A stretch of DNA of 64,000 nucleotides from Paguma larvata (lineage: Eukaryota; Chordata; Mammalia; Carnivora; Viverridae). The notes under the pieces are model-generated. The model was not told where the DNA came from and ran no database searches. It was given only the letters and a program-made list of their open reading frames with translations. The stretch spans positions 5,093,565 to 5,157,564 of the forward strand of contig CM057841.1 of the NCBI GenBank assembly GCA_030068075.1, given 5' to 3'. Below are positions 22,946 to 33,620 of the stretch, piece by piece (position 1 is the first letter of the stretch; every line of letters starts with the position of its first letter). The position numbers and the translations under genes were made by a program.

Positions 22946-23184
22946 TCATTAGATGGGGGTCACTGAATAAGAATACAGAACTTATTCTTACAGTCCCTGC
23001 AGGCCCCGTAAGAACTCACAAACCTCCCACAAGAACCGGAGACGTCGCTCTTAGCCTTTCGACACCCACCGACTCATTCTACATAGTGATTAAGCCCCAC
23101 ACGTTCCCGAAGCCAGGGATGCGATGGTGGGGAAAAAACAAGCGGCTTGTGCCTTGAGGGGCTGGCATCGGGGACAGCTGTTCA

Positions 23185-23340
23185 TCCAAAATGTGCATTT
23201 AATCATTAGACAAAATAGTTACTGAGCCCCCCCGCCCAAACTCTGGACCAGGTGACAGATCAGGGGGTGCAGGTGCAACAGAAACCGGCAGGTGAAAATC
23301 CCTGCTTCTGGGAGCTTTCCTTCCAGTGGGGTCCCAGGGA
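23185..23340 (-). repeat. L2 3' end
   Basis: 'CAAAATAGTTACTGAGCCCC', 'GAAAATCCCTGCTTCTGGGAGC' and 'CTTCCAGTGGGG' are the complement of the L2 end. It stands about 390 bases upstream of the module C X-box in the same orientation. 23341-24155 has no recognised gene. Confidence 0.6.
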
Positions 23341-24159
23341 ACCGGAGAGCGCATACAATCGCGTGGCGAGAAGGGTGGTGAAGAAAAAGAAATCGAGCGA
23401 GGGGACAGGGAGAGGCTGGGCAGGCCGCTCCTCGCAGAGGGCCAGCGGAGGGTAGGAGTTGAGCCGATGCAGGAGGGAAGGGAGTGAACGAGGCAGGGGA
23501 GCCAGCAAGGACCGGAGCCTGGAGTGGAGTGGAGGAGGGCTGGCAGGGACACCGTAGGGGAGCCAGCAGCCACCCCCCCCCAGCAGCTCGGGGTGGCGGA
23601 AGTAGCAGGTGAGGGCAGCGATGGCGGAAGGTCAGGATAGAGAGAGCACTCCGGAGTTGGTTAGGTGGCCCCAGTAAGTAGTGTATAGAGAATATTACTT
23701 GTATTAACTGTGTCTGTCGCTCAGTGGCACACTGGATGTATGGAGGGGTCCATCTGGCTCAGAGTCCACGGGAGGGAGAGGAGCCATGCGGCCTCAGGAG
23801 GAGGAATGGTTTACTTGGCGACCACTCCGGGCTGTGTTGCACCACTCGGTCCCACCTCCAAGTGCACAAGACAAGAGCAAGGTGTTGCGTGAGTCCGGGG
23901 GTACCCTCCTGGAGAGGGACGCTGAGAGAGGCACTCGGGCGGGGTTGGCGTGGCGCATCAGGGTGGGGCTGGCAATACCAGCGTTGGGGGAGGGGTCAGA
24001 GGCCATTGTGTGATGTGAGGATAGTCACAAGGACGCATTGCACCCACGTGGCCGGTTCCTCTGTGGTTTGTCAGCTGTGTACACTGTGCCTTATTCACCC
24101 CTAGCGGCCCTGAACGACAGTTGCTGCCGTTCTCCCCGAGGCGCAGAGAGGAGGGCGGA

Positions 24160-24250
24160 GCCGTGTAGCATCACAGTTAGATGTGGGAGCCCCAGAGTCA
24201 GACGCTCAGCGCCCACCCATCACGCCTCAGTTTCCTCGTCTGGCTAGGAG
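24160..24250 (+). repeat. MIR fragment
   Basis: 'GGGAGCCCCAGAGTCAGACG' and 'CGCCTCAGTTTCCTCGTCTGG' follow the MIR core. Confidence 0.6.
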
Positions 24251-24477
24251 AACCCTTTCTGGCCATGGACAGCACTTTGAATTTTATTAATTAGTCTTTG
24301 TAAGTATAAATACACATCATGTTATTTATCTACTCTAACGGGGCTTATAAGAAAAATGGGGCTACAAGAACACGTGACTCCTAGATTGCTCTGAGATTAA
24401 ATTTCACGTGCAAGTTTATGGTTCACGTACAGTACGTGCTCAATAAACACGAGTGACATTTTTCCATAATAGAAGTA

Positions 24478-24597
24478 GACTTTCCTTTCCTTCCCTTTCC
24501 TTCCATTTCCTTCCCTTTCCTTCCCTTCCTTTCCCTCGCCTCCCCTCCCCTTCCCTCCCCTCCCCTCTCCTCTCCTCTCCTTTCCTTTCCTTTCCTG
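24478..24597. repeat. Polypyrimidine (CCTTTC)n tract
   Basis: About 120 bases almost entirely C and T on the plus strand, in CCTTTCCTTC and CCCTCCCCT units. The purine strand gives an open Lys/Glu/Gly/Arg frame, which is an artefact of composition. Confidence 0.95.
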
Positions 24598-25193
24598 ATT
24601 GGAATATGAGCAGGCAGGCCACAGGGCTTCAGCATAGGGTTGCTCAGGCTGTTCCCTGCACAAGGATGATAATTGAGGGGACAAGTAAAAGGGTTGAAAT
24701 CCCAACCTTCTTGCCCCACCAAGCTGTGCATGGTAGTGTGAGCTCGCACCCTCCCAGAGAAAGGACAGCCTTTGCTACTTCACGCAGAGCCCAGATCTGG
24801 GCAAGCCGTGGTCCTGGGGGCCATCACCTCGCCGCCCCGGGAAGTTCGGACACCAGATCAAGGTATAACAGCCAGGATGCTTGGCAGGAAGCGACAGAAG
24901 CCAGTATGACTCTAGCTGTGGAGAGGGGTATTGAGGGGATCGAGGGCAGGTCTTAGGAGATCTGGGAGGGCTATGGACCCTTGTGTGAGGTTCTGGAGGC
25001 GGACTTGTAGAAGCCAGTCTCAGGGCGCTCTGGAGAGGACACAGATGACATGCCTGCTCCCAGACTCCAGATTTCAGCGCTGCCCCTGGGAACACGCTCC
25101 CCCTCTCTGGAAGGCATTCTCTGCGTCCAGTACCGGGCCTCAACGATAAATCAGGGAGCCCTTACTTGTAGCAAGAGTGGCAGGAGGAAGAGG

Positions 25194-25214
25194 AGGAGAG
25201 AGAGAGAGAGAATA
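25194..25214. repeat. (GA)n microsatellite
   Basis: Short GA run. 24600-25480 around it is otherwise unassigned. Confidence 0.8.
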
Positions 25215-25483
25215 AACAGGGATGCTTTTTCAGTCTGTTCCTGTGCATGAGTTTACAAACATAGTCAGAAAGTAAGGTTACCGAATCATAAAGACTCGTC
25301 AGTACATGTTACATGTCCGTCTCAGCTCTTATCATTATTCGCGTGGATTTTTACTTTAACTTAATGTAATACAGAGTTTTAGAAGCGGGCTCTCAATGCT
25401 TGATGCCTACAGGGTCCCAATAAAGTCCCCTCAGCACAGGAATTAAAGCCATGAGAAGATTAGCGTCAAGATTTTAACCCCAG

Positions 25484-25592
25484 AGGGGGCGCGCGGCTGG
25501 CTCAGTCAGTAGAGCGTGCGACTCTTGATCTCGGGGTCGTGAGTTCAAGTGCCACGTTTGGGTGTGAGCTTTGCTTAAAAATTAAAAAAAAT
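25484..25592 (+). repeat. Short-form carnivore tRNA-SINE
   Basis: GGGGGCGCGCGGCTGGCTCAG head, TCGTGAGTTCAAGTGCC B-box region, TTAAAAATTAAAAAAA tail. Confidence 0.88.
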
Positions 25593-25595
25593 TTT

Positions 25596-25779
25596 AATTT
25601 TTAAAAAGTGTTTATTTTTGAGAGAGAGAGAGAGAAGGAACAGGAGAAGGGCAGAGAGAGAGGTCGAGAGAATCCCAAGCAGGCTCTGCACTGTCAGCAC
25701 AGAGCCTTTGAACCGTGAGATTGTGACCTGGGCAGAAATCAAGAGTCACGCACAACCGACTTAGCCACCCAGGCGCCCC
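25596..25779 (-). repeat. Carnivore tRNA-SINE
   Basis: Reverse copy tail-to-tail with the short SINE, lacking part of the body (the segment with the GTGGGGCTCGAA complement). Confidence 0.92.
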
Positions 25780-25819
25780 TTAAAAATAAAATCTTAAAAA
25801 AAAAAAAAAAAAGATTTTA

Positions 25820-26290
25820 ACTGCAGCAAAGTAGAGAGAAACTTATTTACTGGCTCCGAGATCAGGACGTCATCTGTGCAGCAGACAGCTAGTCTTCCCC
25901 ACAGTACAGGACGGTTTGGGAATGACCGTCTCCAGAACACTGGCCACATTTCACCGTTTCCGAGAAAGCCGTTCCCTTCCTGGGTTAGAAGGCGATACAT
26001 AGCGAGCCTGGGCTGCAGTCTGGCATTTAGCTCATTAATCAGGGAAAATTCTGAGGCCGGGTGATTTGTCTGGCGCGCGGACTGAATGTTGACTTTCTTC
26101 GAGCCTCGTCCAAAGGGCCATAGTTTCTGGGACAAACTCCCCTGCCGCGTGAACCAGGCTTTCTGTTCAGTTCTGGCTCCGAGTCCTCTGCGGGCAGTGG
26201 TGCCAGCGCCCCGTTGAGGGACACAGTTTCTCTTGGGGTGGAGTACACAGTGGCCTCCTTTCCTCAGCTCAGTACGCGACGCCACTTGTC
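25820..26290 (-). repeat. P-family repeat, copy P4
   Basis: The only minus-strand P copy. In its own sense it reads GAAGAAAGTCAACATTCAG, CAGAATTTTCCCTGATTAAT, GAGCTAAATGCCAGACTG, CCCAGGAAGGGAACGGCTTT, CTCGGAAACGG, GGCCAGTGTTCTGGAGACGG and TTCCCAAACCGT, closely paralleling P2. A 163-codon frame spans it; codons and residues are only partly shared with the P2 frame. Confidence 0.65.
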
Positions 26291-26384
26291 AATGTCCTTA
26301 GCAGCGTGGATAGGGAAGGATGCGTGCACAGGTGGCGAAAGCCCACAGGCATGAAAACAAAGGTGCGTAAATCCGACCACGTAG

Positions 26385-27017
26385 GACGAGTGAGATGCCA
26401 CCTTACCCGTTAGGATGGTTACTATTTAAAACAAAAACAAAACAGCAGATATCAAGTATGAGGGAGGGGGCGCCTGGGTGGCTCAGTCAGTTAAGTGTCC
26501 AACTCTTGATTTTGGCTCAGGTCGTGATCTCGCAGTTCATGGGTTCGAGCCCCACGTCGGGCTCTGTGCTGACAGCTCAGAGCCTGAAGCCTGCTTTGGA
26601 TTCTGTGTCTCCCTCTCTCTCTGCCCCTCCCCAACTTGTTCTCTTTCTCTCTCTCAAAATAAAATAAAACATTAAAAAATTTTTTGAATATTGGGAACGA
26701 TGTGGAGAGAGGGGAACCCTCACGCACTGCTGACGGGAATGCAGCCTGGTGCGGCCACTGTGGACAGCAGTGTGGAGGGTCCTCAGAAACTTACGGGCCG
26801 AAATCCCACCGGATCCCACGGTTGCACTTCTGGGTACACACCCCAAAAGAATTGGGTCTTAAAGAGGTATTTGTACGCCAGCGTGCAGATCAGTGTTTCA
26901 TTCACAGCGGCCGAAGTGCGAGAGCAGCCCAGGTGCCTGTCAGTGGGTGAACAGGTGAACAGATGTAATCTGTCCATACGAGGGACTAGGATTCGCTTAA
27001 AAAGAAAGGAAATTCTG
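26385..27017 (-). repeat. Old L1-like fragment, split by a SINE
   Basis: Complement of L1M-type 3' text: 'GAGATGCCACCTTACCCG', 'TTAGGATGGTTACTATTT', 'GGGAACGATGTGGAGAGAGG', 'GCACTGCTGACGGGAATGCAG' and 'CCAGGTGCCTGTCAGTGGGTGAAC'. Confidence 0.7.
26467..26686 (+). repeat. Carnivore tRNA-SINE
   Basis: Essentially consensus: GGGGCGCCTGGGTGGCTCAG, GGTTCGAGCCCCACGTCGGG, tail AAAATAAAACATTAAAAAA. Likely one of the youngest copies. It interrupts the L1-like element. Confidence 0.96.
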
Positions 27018-27193
27018 GGCGCCTGGGTGGTTCAGTGAGGTACAGCGTCTCTTGATTTTGGCTCAGGTCGTGATCTCACGGTTCGTGAGATCAAGCCCCA
27101 CATTGGGCTCTTCGCTGACAGAGTGTCCCCTGCTTGCAATTCTCTGTCTCCCTTTCTCTCTGCACCCCCCTCAGATAATAAGAATAAGAATAA
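27018..27193 (+). repeat. Carnivore tRNA-SINE
   Basis: GGGCGCCTGGGTGGTTCAG head with a shortened body, ending in AATAAGAATAAGAATAAAC. Confidence 0.92.
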
Positions 27194-27895
27194 ACCAATG
27201 CCAAACCAAACTGAGGCTCGGTTTCTGCCACATCCGTGGCCAACGGTGAAAATATCAACTATGTGCAGTGACGGAGGGGCTGGTGGAGCAGGCTTGTTTC
27301 CAGTGTGGGCAGTGGGCGTGTGGGGGATGCATCCTCTCTGTCCGGTATTTTCGGCAATGTTCAAAATACATCCCCCTCTGCCCCGGCGCCTTCTGCCCCT
27401 GGAACTCACAGAGCACGGTGCCTGTCCTGCGGTCATGGCGGTGGCGGTCATGGCGGTGACCTCGTGAGCTGATTGATTAAAACAAGCGGTTAACGCAAGA
27501 AAGCTCGTTCCTCTAACAACGTGCGTTTCTGAAGAATACTTAATGCCGTGTGTGCCGGGGTCCCCGAGACGCCTCGCGGTCTCCACGACTCACTAGTCTG
27601 GCCTCACAGGCCTCGGCACGAACTTGCCCTCGCGGCACGGTCACGCCTTCCCTCGCCCGGGGCCGCGGTTCCTTCCCCTGGTGACCGCCGGCGCTCGGTT
27701 ATGGATGCGGGTGGCCCTGCCAGAGTTCACTTAGCGAGGAACGGTGGGACGCGCACTGCTCCCTAGTACAGATCACTTCGGTTTTTCCCTCGCAAGAAGG
27801 ACACATTCGTCACATCCCTGACGGAACGGATAGCGGGGGAGGGCGCGAGGGGGCGGGTTGGCAAACGAATTTGCTCCTTCCGCAAACCCGTGTGG
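27194..27895. other. GC-rich stretch, no feature called
   Basis: Unique-looking GC-rich DNA with CG dinucleotides. The open frames in several phases (up to 184 codons, minus strand, extending into the SINE at 27018) show no domain, so I call no gene. Confidence 0.5.
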
Positions 27896-27899
27896 TGCG

Positions 27900-28170
27900 G
27901 CACGTGTGCTAGGACGGTCTTAAATTCGCGTTTGCCTCTAGAGCCTGGACGTTCGCAGCCGTGAGCCACCCTCCCTCCCACTCTCTCTTTCTCTGAAATT
28001 CGCAGCCTGTTCCCCTCGCCCTCCTCTCCAGCTGCAGTTCCCATGGTAACAGGCAAGCGCGGCCTTTGTCCTGGCAGGGTCTTCAGGGAGAACAGCAAAG
28101 GACAGGCAACAAGAAAATTAACGGGTGCAGGGAGGGCTCAAACCCGCGGGACGTCCTGCCCAGGCTGGAC
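27900..28170 (-). promoter_or_regulatory. X-box/kappa-B module D
   Basis: Minus strand: X-box GTTACCATGGGAAC, complement of 28037-28050, a full palindrome, followed by TGCAGCTGGAGAGGAGGG. The kappa-B position has decayed to CTGCGAATTTCAGAG near 27991-28004. Upstream homology to B and C is the best of any pair: GGGTTTGAGCCC against GGTTTGAGCCCCC, and CAGCAAAGG/ACAAAG stretches. A candidate partly degraded copy. Confidence 0.65.
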
Positions 28171-28419
28171 GCGTTCTTTCCTGCAATTAAAATGCACTGC
28201 TGGGCGTTTGTAGAATGTCACCTAATCAGCCTTGCTCCTTAGCCGTGGCAGGCCCCCCACAAGCGCCTTGATGTGCCGGGGTCCTTGTTCCGGCGAATCT
28301 AGGGGTCCACGAAGGACGGACGGTCAGGCGAAATGAAGTGAGAGAGCCGCGAGAGAGATGGAGTCTGATGAGCACGCAGGCGGCCCTGGCAATTCTGGCG
28401 TCTCTGCCCTGCCAGTATC

Positions 28420-29110
28420 AGTGTCTTAATTTTTAAAGGTAGTGAGTGACATTACATCAGTGACAAGGCATTCTTTACAACATACATTGTTGTCGCAAGA
28501 CCTATGTAGTCATCTATAGGTTTATGGTAGCTTTTGTAAGAGTATTTTGTTATTGCCTTTCTATTATAAGGGAGCGTGGGGATGAGAATTACAAACGGAT
28601 TTGTGAAATGTTATCCTCAGGGAGGTGCTCAATATTTGCTGCTGATCAATGAAGACATGTGTAGCTATCTTATTTTGTACCTTATCTATAAGCAGTGCTT
28701 CTAACTTTTGGGCTAGGCTAACCTCCGGGAAGGTCCCAAGTCTGTTTACAATCTCTCCCATCAGTCTGTTAGTACTGAGAGAAGCTTTACGGAGATGTGC
28801 CTTGAGGTTTTATGGTGGGGCTGAGGGGATGATTAACACAATGCTATACCTGCAGGGAAAATCTAGTTTGGTTCAAGGAGTCTTGGGGCCTACGCCTACT
28901 AATTTCTAGCCAACTCATAAGTGCTATTCTATATGATCAATTTGTGTAACCTATCCCCAGGAGGCAACCTTGAGGTTACTTCTGGCTAGGTTACTCTCAT
29001 TCAGATTTTATCCATCAAGACATTGCACTCCAGGTCCCCTTTTCCATGTGCCATAAAACCAAAGAGCACTATATCCCTTAGGCCAACGAGAGCGGTTCAA
29101 GAAATCTAGG
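28420..29110. other. Unexplained AT-rich block
   Basis: About 690 bp free of SINE and simple repeat, with a composition unlike both flanks. A minus-strand frame of 65 codons (28564-28761) and a plus-strand frame of 86 (28649-28909) overlap. The minus text includes a peptide running LEALLIDKVQNKI that resembles a coding fragment, but I recognise no family. It could be an inserted retroelement piece, a processed pseudogene or a unique remnant. Confidence 0.35.
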
Positions 29111-29311
29111 CCTGAAAGTTTATTTAGAAGGAGGTAAGATTAGGTGCCAGTTTGGATGGCGAGAGCTTTGCTTCAACGTTTTCCACACAGAGAGGGGTCT
29201 CAACCTGTGAGCCCAAAACGGCTCCCAGCAATGATGCAAGCGTTCTCCACCGTAACTCTGCATTCGTAAACCACCAGCACTGGCCGGTCCTGCTCTAGGA
29301 TAGGGGGATGG

Positions 29312-29450
29312 AACAGTGGTTTTCAACAGGGGGCAAATTTGCCCCCGCCCTGCAGTGAGGCCTTTGGAGATATTTTATTTGCCACAAGTAAAGGCAGTGG
29401 GTGCTGTTAGCATCCAGCATGATTTGTATGCTCTGATAAAGAATGACGGG
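29312..29450 (+). mobile_element. hAT-type MITE (MER5A-like)
   Basis: 'CAGTGGTTTTCAACAGGGGGC', 'TTTGGAGATATTTTATTTGCC' and 'GTGGGTGCTGTTAGCATCCAG' match the 5' half of MER5A. Confidence 0.7.
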
Positions 29451-29559
29451 GGTTAGCGGAGGAGACAGTGCCTGGGGTCAGTGACGGAGTGGTCAGAGAA
29501 GGTCTTTTCTCAGGTTGCAAGAATTCAGGAGAGACATGAATAAAGTCAGGGATCAAGTC

Positions 29560-29905
29560 CTGGAGAAAGAACATTCCAGGGAAAGGGGATAGCACGTGCA
29601 AAGGCCCTGGGGTAGAAACACATTGTGCACATTCAAGGGCGGGCAATGAGAGCACGGTGGTTGAAGTCCTGTTACGCGGGGTGAGGAGGAGAAGGAGGTG
29701 AAGGTGGATCAAGAAGGGCCTTGTCGATGGTAAGAACTTCGGGATTTGCAATTTAGCTGTTAAAATTATTAATATTGTTAATGTCATCAATGTTAATTGA
29801 ACATTTACCATATGCCAGGCTTTCTCTGGGACACCGTAGATCACCAGGGCATGGAGGCAGGCGTGGCCGCTGCCTTCTTGTGGCTCTGAGGCCCCTGGGA
29901 GAAAG
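29560..29905. repeat. L2-like fragments
   Basis: 'ATTCCAGGGAAAGGGGATAG' with 'CACGTGCAAAGGCCCTGGGG' is common L2-associated text. 29790-29900 ('GAACATTTACCATATGCCAGG', 'GCCGCTGCCTTCTTGTGG') is an L2 end in reverse. 29906-30130 is unassigned. Confidence 0.5.
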
Positions 29906-30134
29906 AGATCTGTCACTCAAACTGTGAGAAAAACAGTTATGTACTCAGCAGCTCCTCTGGGCTGTGTGGCCGCTGGGCTGGGGGCTGGACCTGCAAATAA
30001 CGGGGGCCTCGATCAGGGCAGTAGCCAAGGGAGAGGAAGAATTGCACGTATTTTGGACGGTGGAGCCATTTCAGATTTGGCTGGGGCCCGATTTGATACA
30101 TCATCATTATAATTACTGTCATTTTTATAAAATA

Positions 30135-30420
30135 ACACTCAGTACGCTCAGTGAGTGCCAGGCATGACACTAAGTGCCTTCTGTTGAGTTCCTCTGACGT
30201 GTCTGCAAGGTGGGTGGAGTTACCTTCCCGCTTCACGGGGGAGAGGGTGGTCCCATCTCATTCTGTCCATTTGCAGAGTTAGACCCGCCTGGATGGAGCC
30301 CATCACAACACAGCCCCCCCCCCAAGCTCCCCGGGGCCACTTTCCTCATTTAAAAAACAGAACTCGCCTCTCAGGGTCCGCGTGAGCATTACATGAACCT
30401 TTGAAGTCACGATGACCACA
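30135..30420. repeat. MIR-like fragments
   Basis: 'CAGTGAGTGCCAGGCATGACACTAAGTGCC' (two stretches of one tail) and 'TTTCCTCATTTAAAAAACAGAACTCGCC' resemble parts of MIR in opposite senses; both are eroded. Confidence 0.45.
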
Positions 30421-30599
30421 CAGCAAACTCAGTCAGTAACAGCATCCGACACTCAGCCTTCAAGATAAATAACATTTTAATGAAATACTTAAAAAAAAAA
30501 GTCAAACCATTAGTAAAAACCCCCTCATGATAAACCAAATATTAAAATTTTATTTATTATTTATTTATTTATAAAAGGGAGTTAGTTTATTAATTTAAT

Positions 30600-30809
30600 T
30601 CTTAAAAAAATTTTAAGTTTATTTATTTTGAGAGAGAGCGTGAGGAGGGACAGAGAGAGGGAGACACAGAATCCGAAGCAGGATCCAGGCTCCGAGCTGT
30701 CAGCACAGAGCTCGCCAAGGGGCTCAAACCTATGAACCATGAAATCATGACCTGAGCTGAAACCAAGGGTCAGACAGATGCTCAACCAACTGAGCCACCC
30801 AGGCACCCT
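30600..30809 (-). repeat. Carnivore tRNA-SINE
   Basis: Reverse copy ending CCACCCAGGCACCC, first of a long-then-short pair. Confidence 0.94.
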
Positions 30810-30820
30810 TATTAATTTAG

Positions 30821-30917
30821 TTTTTTTTAAGTAGTCTCTACACCCAACATGGGGCTCAAACTCATGACCCTGAGATCAAGAGTCATGTGCTCTACCGACT
30901 GAGCCAGCCTGGTGCCC
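30821..30917 (-). repeat. Short-form carnivore tRNA-SINE
   Basis: AAGTAGTCTCTACACCCAAC to GAGCCAGCCTGGTGCCC; well preserved. 30918-31186 is AT-rich without recognised content. Confidence 0.92.
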
Positions 30918-31186
30918 TGCTTTTATGTATTTTTAAATTTATTTTTAAGGGGTCATTTTTTTCCCAGAAACGGATTTTGAAAATATTATATTATTGGTGA
31001 ATTCGATTCCACTAAATCCAAGAAAGTAAAATTATAATAAATTCTGGATTGTTTTCTTTTATATAACTAAGATATTTAGATGTAAGATAATGTGAGTTTT
31101 AATAATTTTACTTTCAGTATCTCAACATTTTTTCACCGAGTTTAGCGTTCTGGGGAAAAAATTAACCATTAAAAATTTACATAAAG

Positions 31187-31487
31187 GGGTGCCTGGCTGG
31201 CTCAGTCAGTAGAACCCACGACTCTTTTCTTTTAATTTATTTTGAGAGAGAGCTACAGAGACAGAGACAGAGCACACGAGAAGGGGAGAGGCACAGAGAG
31301 GGATAGAGAGAATCCCAAGCAGGCTCTGCACTGTCAGAACCGTGAGATCAGGATCTGAGCTGAAATCAAGAGTTGGACGCTCAACCGACTGTGCCACGCA
31401 GGTGCCCCAGAACATGCTAGTCTTGATCTCAGGGTCATGAGTTCAAGGCCCATGATGGGCATGGAGCCTACTTAAAAATAAATACAT
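31187..31487 (+). repeat. Short-form SINE split by a nested SINE
   Basis: The head GGGGTGCCTGGCTGGCTCAG (31187-31225) and the rest (31409-31487, GTCTTGATCTCAGGGTCATG onward) belong to one plus-strand short SINE. A reverse SINE sits between them. Confidence 0.85.
31226..31408 (-). repeat. Carnivore tRNA-SINE nested in an older SINE
   Basis: Reverse copy ending CCACGCAGGTGCCCC. The host sequence is duplicated imperfectly on both sides (AGAACCCACGACTCTT before, AGAACATGCTAGTCTT after), giving the order of insertion. Confidence 0.9.
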
Positions 31488-31543
31488 ATGTCCATAAATA
31501 CATAAATAAATACAGAAAAAAATTTACATTAAAAATGCATAGA

Positions 31544-31763
31544 GGGGCCCCTGGGTGGCTCAGTTCGTTAAGCATCCAACTTCGGCTCAGGTCATGATCT
31601 CAAGGTTCTTGGGTTCGAGTCCTCTATCGGGCTGTGTGCTGACAGCTCAGAGCCTGGAGCCGGCTTCGGATTCCGTGTCTCCCTCTCTCTCTGCCCCTCC
31701 CCCGCTCATGCTCTCTCTCTGTCTCTCAAAAATAAATACACATTAAAAAAATTAAAAAAAAAA
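31544..31763 (+). repeat. Carnivore tRNA-SINE
   Basis: GGGGCCCCTGGGTGGCTCAG head, CTCAAAAATAAATACACATT tail. Confidence 0.94.
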
Positions 31764-32700
31764 ACTACATATATAGGGGCTCACATTTTTCCTTTGCCTC
31801 AGACTTCAGTATGACTCAGCACACACTAGACTGTATTTAAATTTTCGACATTCTGTTTTCATCATGGCTTTTTATTTTTCGCCTTCATTTTTTGGCTTCA
31901 GATGCCAATTTGACATTGGAGAGAGGGCTTGGAGGCAGGAATTCAAGTAGAAAATGAAGGTGGAAGTAGAAATTAGCTTGGAGACGGTTTTTGTAAGCAT
32001 GGCTGTGGCTGAGATCGGCTCAGAGGGAGTGGAGGGTGTGCAAGCTGGCCGCAGAGGTGGGCCCTGCTGATTCGTACTCTCGGTACCCAAGCCCCTGTGC
32101 GGTCCCCTCCTGCAGAGGAGCCAGCTGGCCCGTGGACCTGAATGGCATTGCGGAATCGTCCATGTGTGGTTTCCTCGGCGAGGTTAGAACAGGCCTGCCG
32201 GCTTCTGGCATGCTCTCTCCTGGCTCACTTGTTGTGGGGGAAACCACGTCATGCGGGCACTCAGACGGTCCCCTGGAGAGCTACACTTGGCCGGGAACTG
32301 GGGCCGCCTCCACCAGGCAGCAGGGCTTGGCAGGAGTGTGAGAAAGCCACCTTGAACGTGACTGCCCAGCCCGTCAAGCCTTCAGGTGGCCTCAACCCTG
32401 TACAACACCTTCCCAGCAACCTCGGGAGAGACTCTGAGCCAGAACCACACAGCTCGGCCTCTCCTGGTCCCCAGAATCACAGTCACTAAAATGGGGGTAA
32501 CTTGTTACGCAGCAGCAGGTGACAAGTGCAGGTGACAGGGGTGGCCCTGGGCCCCACGCTGGAGCCTGTGCTACCTAGAGGTGAGCAGAGGAGGTGAGCA
32601 CCTCAGACCACCCGGGGAGGGGAGAGGAAGACCATGGGGAGGTTAGTGTCCCGGAAGAGAACGGGAGGGGGGAGCCGCTCGAGGTCTGGAGCTGAAGGAC
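31764..32700. other. Unassigned stretch
   Basis: AT-rich at first and GC-rich after about 32000. No repeat or gene recognised. Overlapping frames of 101-115 codons on the plus strand have no domain. Confidence 0.5.
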
Positions 32701-33620
32701 GTGGCCCCAGCCTTCGGATTTGGGAACGTGGAGGCACCTGGGCAGCTTCTCGGAGGAATGGGGCGAGAGCTGGTGTCTGGTGAAGAAGGACCGAGGAAGG
32801 AGGGGCGAGGTGGGGGCTGCCGCGAGTGTGGACGTCTACACGGGGAGCGCGCACGCTGGGCGCAGATGCCTGCGGCGCCAGCCCACGGGCGCAGGCTCCG
32901 ATCCTCCCGAGACCTGTGCGCGGGGTGCTGTGGGGCAGGAGTTTGCCAAGGGCGGACCGTGGCCGTTCAGGGAGGGTGCAAATACAAGACTTGGCTGTTC
33001 TCGAGTTCGGTGCAGGAAGGAAGCACGGGCTCGGCGGCGGGGCGGCGGGGCGCCGCGTACCCCGCCCTCTAACACATCAGAAAGAGAGGCTTTCTTCTGT
33101 GTCTCCGCGCACAGATGCCCCTTCACACACACGCAGCCGGCGCCAGGACCACCGTGCTGTCCGCAGGCCAGCGGGGGCCTCCAACGCCCAGATCAACAGC
33201 CTTTGAAAGTCTCAACTGAAAACGCACCCCGGGAGAGAGGCCGTGTGTACATTTTGGGAACAAGAGAACCCGCAGTATTTCTCTGTTCGTGAGAGGAAAA
33301 GGGAGCGCAGCATGGCAGGAGGAGGAAGGAGCGGCAAGGGCGCGTTTGTCGGCTGAGAGTCGTTCCAGCGTGGGGCGAGGCTTCTCGGTGGCGGAGGGCT
33401 GGCCTCCTGCTCCGTGGGCGAGGCCGAGAACAGGTCTGTCCTTGCCTCAGGGCCTCAGACATAGTGCATGTGGCCTCAGGTCACAGAGTGCCAGAGCACG
33501 CCCACGCCCACGCCAGCGGTTCTGAGTGTCAGCATCACTCACACAGGCAGCATTGCACGAGGGTCGAGGTGCGGGTTCTCGAGGAATCCCCGGCCCTGCC
33601 TGCCCCGAGGTCACCTCCCA
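32701..33620. other. CpG-rich stretch
   Basis: CG dinucleotides are frequent, most densely at 32820-33070 (GCCGCGAGTG, GGGAGCGCGCACG, CGGCGGGGCGGCGGGGCGCCGCG). Several long open frames (up to 190 codons) coexist in different phases, as expected of CG-rich DNA. It could be a CpG island with a promoter, but I see no TATA box, splice site or downstream coding exon to support a gene. Confidence 0.4.

Noticed and set aside
28420..29110. Nuclear copy of mitochondrial DNA
   Set aside because: Composition suggested it, but I could not line it up with any mitochondrial gene or rRNA.
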